Source of the DNA: DATAGF01 sp963835685
Lineage (GTDB): Bacteria > Actinomycetota > Thermoleophilia > Miltoncostaeales > Miltoncostaeaceae
DNA length: 64,000 bases
Assembly (NCBI GenBank): GCA_963835685.1
Contig: CAWIGI010000019.1
Span: 62,001 to 126,000, forward strand
Direction: 5' to 3'
Below, one piece after another: positions 26,473 through 35,390 of this stretch; within the stretch, counting starts at the first letter, position 1, and each line of letters opens with the position of its first letter. The notes under the pieces were generated by a model. The model was not told where the DNA came from. It did not search any database and saw only the letters and a list, made by a program, of their open reading frames with translations. The translations under genes and the position numbers were made by a program.

Positions 26473-27359
26473 CAGCTTGCGGCGGCCGCCGCGGGCTCGG
26501 GCGGCGCCTCGGGTTGCGCCTCGGCCTGGGATCGGGCCAGGGCGGCGGTGGAGACGATCATCGCGACGGCCGCGAGGGCGATCAGCACCCACTCGAGGCC
26601 GTCCGCCTGCAGCTCCTCCTGCAGCAGCGCGATGCCCAGGATGACGGCCACGACCGGCTCGAGCACCTGGACGGCGGGCAGGGACTGGGCCAGGTCGCCC
26701 GCCTGGAAGGCGGCCTGCTGCATGTACGTCCCGAGCCCGATCGCGGCGACGAGCGCGTACGGCTCCCAGCTCGTCACGACCCCCACGACGCCGTCGTCGA
26801 GGAGGCTCACGGTCGACTTGGTCAGCGCCGCCGCCACGCCGTAGAGGATGCCGGTCGCGGCGGCCAGCAGCACGGCGCGCCGGGTCCCGCGGCTGCGGGC
26901 GGCCAGGAGCACGCAGGCCGCGGTGATCGGGACGAGGACGGCCGCGGCGATCAGCCACTCGGCGACGTCGGCGCGGTCAACGCCATCGGTCGGCTCGCCG
27001 GCGACCAGGAAGACGGCGAGGCCGACGGTGAGCGCCAGGGCCCAGGCGGCGTCCGAGCGGCGCAGCCGGCGCTTCGCCCACCACGCCCCCAACGGCAGGG
27101 CGAACAGCAGCGACGTCGCCAGCAACGGCTGCACCAGCACCAGCGACGCGAGCCCCAGGGCGACCGCCTGGGCGACGTACCCGAGCGTGTCGGCGGCGGT
27201 GCCGATGAGCCAGATCGGCCGCCGCACCAGCCGCGTGATCAGGCCGACGCCAAGCGACTCGTCGTCCGGCACGTCGGAGGCGGCGCGCTGCTGCATCACG
27301 AAGGCCACCGCGAACAGCAGCGCGGCAACGAGCGCGACGGCGATCGCGAGAGCGGTCAC
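26472..27359 (-). CDS. DMT superfamily transporter (EamA/NIPA-like)
   Basis: A 295-residue protein with about nine to ten hydrophobic helices and an Ala/Pro-rich C-terminal tail. The opening ALAIAVALVAALLFAVAFVM then QQRA, LVLVQPLLATSLLFALPLGA and LPAVQVLEPVVAVILGIALL are typical of actinobacterial DMT proteins related to NIPA/EamA. The last motif includes the EP residues of the second repeat. The substrate is not predictable. It is followed by the methyltransferase with a one-base overlap and preceded closely by the APC permease gene. Confidence 0.75.
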   Translation of the reverse strand: MTALAIAVALVAALLFAVAFVMQQRAASDVPDDESLGVGLITRLVRRPIWLIGTAADTLGYVAQAVALGLASLVLVQPLLATSLLFALPLGAWWAKRRLRRSDAAWALALTVGLAVFLVAGEPTDGVDRADVAEWLIAAAVLVPITAACVLLAARSRGTRRAVLLAAATGILYGVAAALTKSTVSLLDDGVVGVVTSWEPYALVAAIGLGTYMQQAAFQAGDLAQSLPAVQVLEPVVAVILGIALLQEELQADGLEWVLIALAAVAMIVSTAALARSQAEAQPEAPPEPAAAAAS

Positions 27360-27366
27360 CGGGCGC

Positions 27367-28803
27367 CTACTCCCCCACGACGGGCGCCGCCTCCACCGCC
27401 GGGGCGGCGTCCGGCCCCGGCGGGCGCCGGCGGACGAGGAAGGGCGGCAGCGCCAGCACGATCAGCCCGAGCGCGATGCCCCCGACGTAGAGGGCCGGGT
27501 TCCCGGTCTTGAGCTGGTCGGGCGGCACGAACCCGAGGACGAACGACAGCACGCACCCGACCAGCCCCACGGTGGCGGTGATCCAGACGCCGGCGACGCC
27601 CCCGGGGATGCGGTACGGCCGGTGCACCTCCGGGCGCGTGTACCTCAGCCGAAGCACGGCCGCGAAGATCAGCCCGTACATGATGATGATGATCTGGGCC
27701 GTGAGCACCGAGAGGATCCAGTACGACGTGCTCACGCTCGGCACGAACAGGAACAGCAGGCTGAAGAGCGTCGTGCCGACGCCCTGCGCGAGCAGGATCC
27801 CCACCGGTGCTCCGGCCCGGTTCTCGCGGGCCCACGATCGCGGCGCCTCGCCGGCCTCGGCGACGCTCGCCAGGCCCGTTGCCGGCCCCATGATCCAGGG
27901 GATCATGTGGGCCACGCCCCCGATCGTGACCAGGATCGCTGTGGGAACGAGGAGCCACCCGACGTCGAGGGCGTCGAACACGGCCTCGAAGGCCTGCATG
28001 ACGCCGCCGACCAGGCTGATCTCGTGCTGGGGCACCACCACCGCCAGCGCGAGGGAGCCGAGGATCGTGAAGACGGTCATCACCACGGCCGCCAGCAGGA
28101 TGGCCCGAGGGAAGCTGCGAGCCGGGTCGCGCGCCTGGTCCGCGTGGAAGCCGGCGACCTCCATGCCGGCGAACATCAGGATCGCGCCGGTCAGGAAGAC
28201 CAGGTTCGTGATGCCGAGGTTGGGCACGAGGGCGTCGCCGGAGAAGGGGATCTCCGAGTCGTTGTGGTCGGCCAGGAACGCCAGCCCCAGGACCATGATC
28301 AGGAGCGCCGGCACGATGGCCCCGAGCACGGTCCCGATCGCCCCGATGGCGCTGGTGGCGCCGACCCCCTTGAAGGCGGCGAGGGTCGCTCCCCAGAAGA
28401 CCGCCAGCATGACGACGACGAGGAAGACCTTGTTGTTGGCCAGGTCGGGGTCGAAGGCGTAGGCGAAGCTCGTGGCCGTGAAGGCCAGCACCGTCGGGAA
28501 CCAGGCGAGGTTCTCGGCCCAGTCGCACCAGACGGCGAGGAAGCCGGCGCGGCCCCTGAAGGCCTCCTTCACCCAGGGGTAGACGCCGCCGCGCCGCGGC
28601 CAGGCGGTCGCGAGCTCGGCGATCGCGAGCGAGACCGGGATCAGGAACAGCACCACGGCCAGCAGGACGAAGAAGATCAGCGACCAGCCGTACTCCGCCA
28701 TCATCGGCAGGTTCCGGGGGCTGACCATCGCGGCCACGTTGATCATGGCGAGCGCGAGGACGCCGAGGCCGGCGGCGCGCCCCGGGCGGCGGGGGAGCCT
28801 CAT
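27367..28803 (-). CDS. APC family amino acid permease
   Basis: A 478-residue amino-acid/polyamine transporter with about 12 membrane helices. The unwound first helix reads LALAMINVAAMVSPRNLPMM. WPRRGGVYPWVKEAFRGRAG is the conserved GG-Y loop of the APC family. GMEVAGFHADQARDPARSFP is the helix 6 segment seen in GadC-like antiporters. The ATG overlaps the stop of the upstream lipoprotein gene as ATGA. It belongs to the lysX operon. An amino acid antiporter role is the best guess; the substrate is unresolved. Confidence 0.85.
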   Translation of the reverse strand: MRLPRRPGRAAGLGVLALAMINVAAMVSPRNLPMMAEYGWSLIFFVLLAVVLFLIPVSLAIAELATAWPRRGGVYPWVKEAFRGRAGFLAVWCDWAENLAWFPTVLAFTATSFAYAFDPDLANNKVFLVVVMLAVFWGATLAAFKGVGATSAIGAIGTVLGAIVPALLIMVLGLAFLADHNDSEIPFSGDALVPNLGITNLVFLTGAILMFAGMEVAGFHADQARDPARSFPRAILLAAVVMTVFTILGSLALAVVVPQHEISLVGGVMQAFEAVFDALDVGWLLVPTAILVTIGGVAHMIPWIMGPATGLASVAEAGEAPRSWARENRAGAPVGILLAQGVGTTLFSLLFLFVPSVSTSYWILSVLTAQIIIIMYGLIFAAVLRLRYTRPEVHRPYRIPGGVAGVWITATVGLVGCVLSFVLGFVPPDQLKTGNPALYVGGIALGLIVLALPPFLVRRRPPGPDAAPAVEAAPVVGE

Positions 28804-29225
28804 TCCGCCCCCCGGTCGTCGAGGGCCTCGATGAGGGCGTCAACCGCCTCGGGGTCGCGATCGCCGCTCACGCGCACCAGCACCGGCCCGAGCGTCCACA
28901 CCGCCCCCTGCGCCGGCGGGCGCACCTGTCCCTCGAAGCGCCGCGCCGCGCCGTCGCGGTCCTCCTGGTCGTCGAAGGCGGTCGCCACGAGGACGGCGTC
29001 CTCCTCGCCGGGGTCGTCGCAGTCGAGCCCGACGTCGTAGCGGCGCTCGCCGGCCGCCCCCGGCGTCCGGGCCTCGGTCTCGACCTCGTCGCACACCTGG
29101 AGGCCGGCGGCGGCGATCGCGGCCTCCACATCGGCGAAGGAGGCCGGCTCGGAGTGGTCGGCGCGGCCGCACCCGGCGGCCGCGAGCACCACCGCCGCCA
29201 GCAGCGCGGCGACCCTCGTCCTCAC
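28800..29225 (-). CDS. Small lipoprotein of unknown function
   Basis: Encodes 141 residues. GTG 29225 overlaps the lysX stop (GTGA) and gives a signal peptide with lipobox LAAAGC, so the mature protein is lipid-anchored at the Cys near residue 19. The domain has two further cysteines (GLQVCDE and GLDCDDPGEE), and an alternating strand-helix pattern (AVLVATAFDDQEDRDGAARR, VWTLGPVLVRVSGD, AVDALIEALDD). No family is recognised. Its position between lysX and the permease suggests an envelope role. Confidence 0.7.
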   Translation of the reverse strand: MRTRVAALLAAVVLAAAGCGRADHSEPASFADVEAAIAAAGLQVCDEVETEARTPGAAGERRYDVGLDCDDPGEEDAVLVATAFDDQEDRDGAARRFEGQVRPPAQGAVWTLGPVLVRVSGDRDPEAVDALIEALDDRGAE

Positions 29226-32200
29226 GCGCCGCGGGTCGCGACGACCGGGGGCACCAGCAGGCGCCCGAGCACCGGGACGTTGAGGAAGCCCTCGACCCCC
29301 GCGTAGAGGATGCTGACATGCGGCAGGTCGGCCGCCTCCTCGAAGACCATCGACCGCGCGAGCCACTCCGGCTGGAACTTCTCGTTGAAGTCGTGGAGCG
29401 ACTTGATCTGGAAGAAGGGGTTCAGCTTCTCGACGACCCACTTGAGCGCCTTGTCGCGCGGGCCGAGCTCGGCGTCGGCGTTGAACAGCCGCCCCCAGGA
29501 GGCGAAGTTCATGGACAGGCGCACGACCCCCAGGCGGCCCAGCTCCTCCGCGGACCGGACGATGAGGAACTCGGTGATCCCGTTCGGCGCGCTCGGCTCG
29601 TGGCGCATGAGGTCCAGCGAGTAGCCGGGCTCGGCGCCGAAGCACGGGACCAGGCGGAGGAAGCCCGCCACCTTCCCGGCGCCGTCGCGGGCGAGCGCCA
29701 GCACCATCTCGTCGCTCTCACCGTCCACGTCCTGGCTCAGGGCCATCGTGAAGCCGCGCTCGGGGTGCTTGCCCCGCCAGTGCTCGCTGATCGCGTTGAG
29801 CTCGTCCACCAGCTCGGGCGCGGCCTCCGACTCGCGCATCAGCGCGAACGTGTGGTCGCGCGCGACGCGTGACACCGCGCCGCGCACCTTCTTCATCCCG
29901 GGGCCGTGGATGTCGATCCTGTCGCAGCGGATGATCGCCTCGTCGCCGAGGTACATCGCCTTCATCCCGCGCGCCTCGTAGAGCGGCAGGTCGGACTCGC
30001 GCACCGCGAGATAGGCGACCCGCCACCCGCGCTCGTGGCAGAAGGCCGCGAACTCGTCGACCACCAGCGGGACCGACCCCGGGGCGCCGATCGGGTCGCC
30101 GGAGGCGAGCGCGTACCCCTGGAGGTAGGTGTAGGCGACCATCGCCTGGCCGTCGGACGAGAAGAAGAGGCTCTTGTCGTCGCGCAGGGCGAAGTAGGCG
30201 AGCGTGTCCGATCCGTAGGCGTGCACCAGGTCCTCGGCCCGGCGCCGGTCCTCGGGGGCGACGGTCTGGCGCTGGGCCAGCGGCCGGAACACGAGGAACG
30301 CGAGCAGGGCGACCCCCGCGATGCCGAGCGCGAGCAGCGAGTCCGTGAAGAACTCGCCGAACAGCCGGCTCTCGTACTCGTACGGCCCGTCGAGCCCGAT
30401 CAGCCCGCCGAAGATGGTCTCCAGCACCCCGCCGACCGAGAGGTCGGGCGTCACGCGGTTCCGCTCCACGAGCAGGGCGATGACGCCGTAGAGCAGCACG
30501 CCGCCGAGCCAGAGGGGGATGAAGCGCAGCGCCGTCCAGAGCGACGGCGGATCGCCCGGCGCCCGGAAGTCCTCCCGGAACCAGACCAGCGCCAGGGCGA
30601 GCGCGCCGCACGCGAGCGCGGCGAGGACGTGCGGCCCCTTGACCACGTGGACGACCGTGGCGCCCAGCAGGAGGGCGAGGGCCAGCCACCACGCGCTGCG
30701 CTTGCCGCGCGCGAGTTGGCCGGCGGCGAGGAGCGTGACGAGGCCGATGATGACCGAGGCGATGCTGCCCCCGGCGCGTCCGTCGATTCCCAGCAGGGCC
30801 CCTGTCCCCAGTCGCGAGTGGACGACCGGCAGCGCCGCCAGCAGGCTGATGACGCCGGCCACCGCCACGAGGGCGGCGAGCACCCCGCGGCGAGTCGCCC
30901 GGCCGCGGGGAGCGGCGGGCAGGGTGAGGCGTTCGGGTTGCGGTGTCGGGGCGGCCGAGGCGACCGGCGCCGCCGGGCCGGGGCGCGGGACCGGCACGGC
31001 CAGGGGCACGAGGCGGCGCGCCGGCGCGGCGGGGTCCCCCGCCTCCGGACGCAGGGTCGGGAACAGCAGCACGTCGCGAATCGTCGTCGCCCCGGTGAGG
31101 AGCATCACGAGCCGGTCGACGCCGACGCCGAGACCCCCCGTGGGCGGCATGCCGAGCTCCATCGCGCGGAGGTAGTCCTCGTCGACGTCGCCGGCCTCGG
31201 GGTCTCCCGCCGCCTTGGCGCGCGCCTCGGCCTCGAAGCGCTCACGCTGGTCGATGGGGTCGGTCAGCTCGCTGTACGCGTTGGCCAGCTCGCGGCCCGC
31301 GATCACGACCTCGAACCGCTCCACCAGCGTGGGATCGTCGCGGTGCGCGCGCGCCAGCGGCGAGACCTCGCGCGGGTGGTCGCAGACGAAGACCGGGCCC
31401 GTGAGGAGGTGCTCGACCTGCTCGTCGTAGATCGCGTCGCAGATCTTGCCGGCGCCCCAGGAGTCCTCCCACTCGACGCCGGCCTCGGTGCCGATGCGCC
31501 GGGCCTCCTCGACCGGCATCGAGGGGTGGATGTCGATGCCGGTGTGCTCCTTGATGAGCTCGTACATCGTCGCCCGCCGCCAGGGTGGAGCCAGCGACAC
31601 CGGCTCGCCGCCGACCTCGATCTCGGTGGTGTCGATCGCGGCCCGGGCCGCGGCGCCCACCATCTCCTCGGTGAGGGCCATCATGTCCCGGTAGTCGGCG
31701 AGCGCCTGGTAGGCCTCGAGCATCGTGAACTCGGGGTTGTGGCGGGTGTCGATCCCCTCGTTGCGGAACACCCGGCTCATCTCGAAGACCTTCTCGTAGC
31801 CGCCGACGATCAGCCGCTTGAGGTGCAGCTCCAGGGCGATGCGCAGGTACATCTCGATGTCGAGCGCGTTGTGGTGGGTGATGAAGGGGCGCGCGGCGGC
31901 CCCTCCGGCCTCGGGCTGCAGCACCGGCGTCTCGACCTCGGTGAAGCCGCGCCCGGCGAGGAAGCCCCGGATGGCCGCGATGGTCCTCGTGCGGACGTCG
32001 GCGACCCGGCGGGCCTCGGGCGTCACGATCAGGTCGAGGTAGCGCTGGCGCGCGCGGGTCTCGGAGTCCACCAGCGGCCGGGTCTTCGCGGGCAGCGGCC
32101 GGACCGCCTTGCCCAGCAGCCGCGACGAGCGCGCGAGCACCGACAGCTCGCCGCGCCGGCTGGCCACCACGCGGCCCTCGAAGCCCATCCAGTCGCCGAT

Positions 32201-32599
32201 GTCGATCGACCCGGCGTCGGCGAACCCCTCCTCCCCCATCTCCGCCCTCGAGGCCATGACCTGCAGGAACCCGCTCTCGTCCTTGAGGCGCATGAAGATG
32301 AGCCCGCCGTGGTCGCGCTTGAGCATCACGCGGCCGGCCACGCGCACCACGGCCTGGGTCTCGGCCCCGGCCTCGAGCGCCCCGTGCTCCTCGCGGATCT
32401 CGGCCAGCGTGTGATCGCGCGGGTACGAGACCGGGTACGGGTCGATGCCGCGCGCGCGGAGCGCGTCGACCTTCGCCAGGCGCCGGCGCCGCTGCTCGGC
32501 GGCGCTCCCGGTCAGGCCGGTCGGGGAGGCGGGTGGGTCGGAGGGGGTCGAGGCGGAGACCGGGGCGCTCCCTGCCGGGTGCGGGGCCGCCGCGACCAT
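29222..32599 (-). CDS. lysX: LysX-type bifunctional protein: lysyl-tRNA synthetase followed by MprF-like lysyltransferase
   Basis: An 1125-residue fusion. Residues about 35-520 are a class IIb LysRS: OB-fold, motif 2 with FRNEGIDTRHNPEFTMLEAY (278-297) and motif 3 GLGVGVDRLVMLLTGATTIR (489-508), all catalytically complete. After a Pro/Ala linker, residues about 540-770 carry five to six membrane helices. Residues about 780-1110 are a DUF2156/MprF-like GNAT domain (ALRDDKSLFFSSDGQAMVAY, VRLSMNFASWGRLFNADAEL, NEKFQPEWLARSMVFE). The expected activity is synthesis of Lys-tRNA and transfer of lysine to phosphatidylglycerol. In mycobacterial LysX the MprF part is N-terminal and LysRS C-terminal, so the order here is reversed. 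Confidence 0.9.
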   Translation of the reverse strand: MVAAAPHPAGSAPVSASTPSDPPASPTGLTGSAAEQRRRRLAKVDALRARGIDPYPVSYPRDHTLAEIREEHGALEAGAETQAVVRVAGRVMLKRDHGGLIFMRLKDESGFLQVMASRAEMGEEGFADAGSIDIGDWMGFEGRVVASRRGELSVLARSSRLLGKAVRPLPAKTRPLVDSETRARQRYLDLIVTPEARRVADVRTRTIAAIRGFLAGRGFTEVETPVLQPEAGGAAARPFITHHNALDIEMYLRIALELHLKRLIVGGYEKVFEMSRVFRNEGIDTRHNPEFTMLEAYQALADYRDMMALTEEMVGAAARAAIDTTEIEVGGEPVSLAPPWRRATMYELIKEHTGIDIHPSMPVEEARRIGTEAGVEWEDSWGAGKICDAIYDEQVEHLLTGPVFVCDHPREVSPLARAHRDDPTLVERFEVVIAGRELANAYSELTDPIDQRERFEAEARAKAAGDPEAGDVDEDYLRAMELGMPPTGGLGVGVDRLVMLLTGATTIRDVLLFPTLRPEAGDPAAPARRLVPLAVPVPRPGPAAPVASAAPTPQPERLTLPAAPRGRATRRGVLAALVAVAGVISLLAALPVVHSRLGTGALLGIDGRAGGSIASVIIGLVTLLAAGQLARGKRSAWWLALALLLGATVVHVVKGPHVLAALACGALALALVWFREDFRAPGDPPSLWTALRFIPLWLGGVLLYGVIALLVERNRVTPDLSVGGVLETIFGGLIGLDGPYEYESRLFGEFFTDSLLALGIAGVALLAFLVFRPLAQRQTVAPEDRRRAEDLVHAYGSDTLAYFALRDDKSLFFSSDGQAMVAYTYLQGYALASGDPIGAPGSVPLVVDEFAAFCHERGWRVAYLAVRESDLPLYEARGMKAMYLGDEAIIRCDRIDIHGPGMKKVRGAVSRVARDHTFALMRESEAAPELVDELNAISEHWRGKHPERGFTMALSQDVDGESDEMVLALARDGAGKVAGFLRLVPCFGAEPGYSLDLMRHEPSAPNGITEFLIVRSAEELGRLGVVRLSMNFASWGRLFNADAELGPRDKALKWVVEKLNPFFQIKSLHDFNEKFQPEWLARSMVFEEAADLPHVSILYAGVEGFLNVPVLGRLLVPPVVATRGA

Positions 32600-32990
32600 A
32601 ACCCGACGCTCGCGACGGCGAAATCCCCTTGCCCCGGCGCGTCCTTGAACTCAAGGGCCGGCGCTTCCCCCGCTGACGCGGCGGCGGCGCGGTCGATCGG
32701 CTCTGGCCCTCGAGCGCGAGGTTCTTGCGACGTTGCGGACGCGGTTCGCCGATCCGGGCCTTCGGCCCGGCCGCCGGGCACGCCTGCTCTGCTCAGGAGC
32801 GTCGCGGCCCGGCGGAACCCGGGCGGGCCGACCTGCGGGCGGAGGTCGACACGGCCGACGGGCTGAGAGGTCTGGTGCCAATTGGCGGCGGCGGCCTCTG
32901 CCAATTGGCACCACCCCGCGCGCACTCGCACCACGCCTTCGAGGCGCTCATGTCCTGATCGTCGCGTGATTCCTCGGCAGGGTGGGTCCG
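32600..32990. other. Divergent intergenic region upstream of lysX
   Basis: About 390 bases between lysX (minus, start 32599) and a plus-strand gene (start 32991). I see no supported gene. It carries the paired GCCAATTGGC palindromes at 32873-32913, 78-118 bases from the plus-strand start and about 275 from lysX. Confidence 0.5.
32873..32913. promoter_or_regulatory. Two-palindrome operator candidate
   Basis: TGGTGCCAATTGGC (32873-32886) and GCCAATTGGCACCA (32900-32913) form a perfect 14-bp inverted repeat with a 13-base spacer. Each arm contains its own palindrome GCCAATTGGC, 23 bases centre to centre, about two helical turns. That is the geometry expected for two repressor dimers binding cooperatively. 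A is rare in this region, so the AATT cores stand out. No regulator is identified. Confidence 0.6.
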
Positions 32991-33506
32991 ATGGCGAGAA
33001 GCCTCTACAAGGGGGAGCGGCTGGGGAAGAGGCCGCCGTGCCTGATCTGCATGGGCCCGGGACAGGGGGAGCGGGGGCTCCTGCGGCTTCCCGGCGGGGT
33101 GTCGGTGTGGCTCTGCGCCGCGCATCGGAGCCCCGAGTTCCAGACCCGACGGGCGGGACGGGACCTCACGGTAAGCCTGATGCGGGCGTGGCAGGCGGCC
33201 GGGTGCATGACGCGGGCGCGCCATCGCGCCCTCGATGCGCACCTGGCCCGCCTCGCCGGGCCGCCCGCGCGCGCCCGGCCGGGCTCCTACACCTGGCCCG
33301 AGCTCCGGCGCGAGGCCGAGCGGCGCTACGCGTCAGGCGAGCGCCCTGCCGGGGTGATCGGGGCGCTGCGAGGCGCCGTGGCCGGCGGGCTGGCGAGGGC
33401 GCCGTCGCGGCGCACGATGCTGCGGTGGTTCGCCGAGGGGCGGTGGCTGGACGGCGAGGGCTTGGCGGGAACGAACCAGTTCCGCCCCCCGGAGCCCGGC
33501 TCCCGA
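32991..33506 (+). CDS. Zn-finger plus HTH-like hypothetical protein, 3' end undefined
   Basis: From ATG 32991 (GTG 32982 is also possible). Residues about 12-50 contain CLICMG and, 22 residues later, CAAH, a probable CxxC...CxxH zinc site. RRAGRDLTVSLMRAWQAAGC and RARHRALDAHLARL are helical. The second half, TWPELRREAERRYASGERPA then SRRTMLRWFAEGRWL, looks like a helix-turn-helix unit. The frame stays open beyond 33506 but then only antisense to htrA. The true stop is therefore uncertain, perhaps lost to an indel. The family is not recognised. Confidence 0.5.
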
Positions 33507-34523
33507 TCAGGCGGGCGGCAGCTCGACCGGGGTCAGGGCGAGGGCGCGGCGGGCGCCGTCGCGGACGATCCCGAGCTCGACCCGGCGGCCGATGCGGTCG
33601 GGGCCCATGAGGCGCTGGAGGTCGCCGACGTCGGCCACGGGAACCCCGTCCACGTCCACGATCAGGTCCTCGGCCCGCAGGCCGGCGCGCTCGGCCGGGC
33701 TGCCGGAGACGACCTCGACCACCTCGATCGCCGCCTCGCGCCCCAGGTCCGACGCGGCGCGCGGCGGCAGGGGCCGCGGCCCGCCGGCGATGCCGACGTA
33801 GGCGCGGCGCACGCGGCCCTCGCGCATCAGCGCCGCGACGATCGCGCGGGTGGTCGCGTTGACCGGCACCGCCAGCCCCAGCCCGAAGCCGGCGACGGCG
33901 GTGTTGACGCCCACCACGCGGGCGCGGCTGTCCGCCAGGGCCCCGCCCGAGTTGCCCGGGTTGAGGGCCGCGTCGGTCTGGATGACGTCCTCCACCACCC
34001 GCCGCGCCCGGCCGCGGCCGACGGGCAGCGAGCGGCCGAGGGCCGAGACCACCCCGGCCGTGACCGAGCCCGCGAGCCCGAACGGGTTGCCGATGGCCAC
34101 CACGAGCTGGCCCACCGTCAGGCGGTCGGCGTCGCCGAGCGCCGCCGCCGGCAGCTCGGTGCCGTCCGCCCGCAGGACGGCGAGATCCGAGAGCGGGTCG
34201 GCCCCCACGAGCGACAGGGCGAGGTCGCGGCCGTCGGTCAGGCGGGCCCGCAGCCCGCCCCCCGACCCCTCCACGACGTGGGCGGACGTGATCAGGAAGC
34301 CGTCCGGCGTGATGATCACCCCGCTGCCGCTGCCCTCCCCCTGCCCCCCGCGCCGGTCGCGGCGGACCACCCGGATGCTCGCGACCGAGGGCCCGAGCGC
34401 GCGGGCGACCGCGGTGACGGCCCGCGAGTAGGCGTCCAGCGCCTCGGCATCGTCCTCGGGGCCGCCCGAGGGGCCCGGGTCCTGGATCGCCCCGGTGACG
34501 TCGTCGATGAAGCCGATCCCCAC
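33507..34523 (-). CDS. HtrA/DegP-like serine protease with PDZ domain
   Basis: A 338-residue trypsin-fold protease. The catalytic triad is visible: His in FLITSAHVVEGSG, Asp in DPLSDLAVLRADG and Ser in ALNPGNSGGALAD. VIQTDAA and VGVNTAVAGFGLGLAVPVN are the usual HtrA blocks. A single PDZ domain follows (about 240-335: RRAYVGIAGG, GSPAERAGLRAEDLIVDVDG). Unlike most HtrA proteins, the N-terminus (MGIGFIDDVTGAIQDPG) has no signal peptide or membrane anchor, so it is either cytoplasmic or its true start is missed. It converges with the Zn-finger gene. Confidence 0.88.
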   Translation of the reverse strand: MGIGFIDDVTGAIQDPGPSGGPEDDAEALDAYSRAVTAVARALGPSVASIRVVRRDRRGGQGEGSGSGVIITPDGFLITSAHVVEGSGGGLRARLTDGRDLALSLVGADPLSDLAVLRADGTELPAAALGDADRLTVGQLVVAIGNPFGLAGSVTAGVVSALGRSLPVGRGRARRVVEDVIQTDAALNPGNSGGALADSRARVVGVNTAVAGFGLGLAVPVNATTRAIVAALMREGRVRRAYVGIAGGPRPLPPRAASDLGREAAIEVVEVVSGSPAERAGLRAEDLIVDVDGVPVADVGDLQRLMGPDRIGRRVELGIVRDGARRALALTPVELPPA

Positions 34524-34621
34524 GGTCCGGCGACGGTAGCACCGCCCCCCCGGGCCCGCCCGCCGCCGCTTGAACGGCCCTCGGCGCGCGCATACCGTTG
34601 CCTCGGGGACGGAGGACGCGC

Positions 34622-35377
34622 GTGATCACGTGGTACCGGGAGACCATCATGGAGACCGGCCGGTCCGGTGTCCTCTGGATGCTGATCGCCTTCGTGATCA
34701 CATTCGCGATCACGCGCTGGGTGACGCGGCGCATCCGCGCCCGGCCCGCCGACGCCGACCCGGACGACCAGGGCCTCGTCGCCGACATCCACATCGGCGG
34801 GGTCCACATCCACCACCAGGTCTGGGGGATCCTGCTCATCCTGGTCGCGGCGGTCCTCGAGTTCGCCTACCAGCCGGACACGCCCTGGGTGGAGATCCTC
34901 GGCGCGACCTTCGGCATCGGTGCGGCGCTCACCCTCGACGAGTTCGCGCTCTGGGTGCACCTCGACGACGTCTACTGGTCGGAGGAGGGCCGCAAGTCGA
35001 TCGACGCGGTGATCATCGCCGCCTGCATCGGCGCGGTCCTGCTGATCGGCACGGCACCGTTCGGCGTCAACGACAACGTGTCCCGGGAGGGCTTGGTGAG
35101 CATCGCCATCACCGTCCTCGTCACGATCGGATTCGCGCTGGTGGCCGTGCTCAAGGGCAAGCTCGCCCTCGGCCTCATCGGCCTCTTCTTCGCCCCGTTC
35201 GCCGTCGTCGGGGCGATTCGGCTCGCCAAGCCCGACTCCCCCTGGGCGCGCCGGCGATACGGGACGCGACCGAAGAAGATGGCCCGGTCGCTGCGCCGAT
35301 ACGGCCAGGCGCGGCAGGAGCGGCTGGACCGCATCCGCGACCTGCTCGGCGGCGCCCCCGGCTCCCCCGAGGGCTGA
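34622..35377 (+). CDS. Actinobacterial membrane protein, HIHH/LDEF family (intact paralogue)
   Basis: A 251-residue membrane protein from GTG 34622, seven bases after GGAGG. The start VITWYRETIMETGRSGVLWM leads into helix 1. Conserved motifs are DIHIGGVHIHHQVWGILLIL, AYQPDTPWVEILGATFGIGA and LTLDEFALWVHLDDVYWSEE, followed by two more helices and a basic cytosolic tail (ARRRYGTRPKKMARSLRRYG). The same order of motifs occurs in the gene at 25096, so these are paralogues. The paired His residues and the DEF motif facing the membrane suggest a bound metal. The function is unknown. Confidence 0.75.
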   Translation: MITWYRETIMETGRSGVLWMLIAFVITFAITRWVTRRIRARPADADPDDQGLVADIHIGGVHIHHQVWGILLILVAAVLEFAYQPDTPWVEILGATFGIGAALTLDEFALWVHLDDVYWSEEGRKSIDAVIIAACIGAVLLIGTAPFGVNDNVSREGLVSIAITVLVTIGFALVAVLKGKLALGLIGLFFAPFAVVGAIRLAKPDSPWARRRYGTRPKKMARSLRRYGQARQERLDRIRDLLGGAPGSPEG

Positions 35378-35390
35378 GCTCGCGGGCCGG

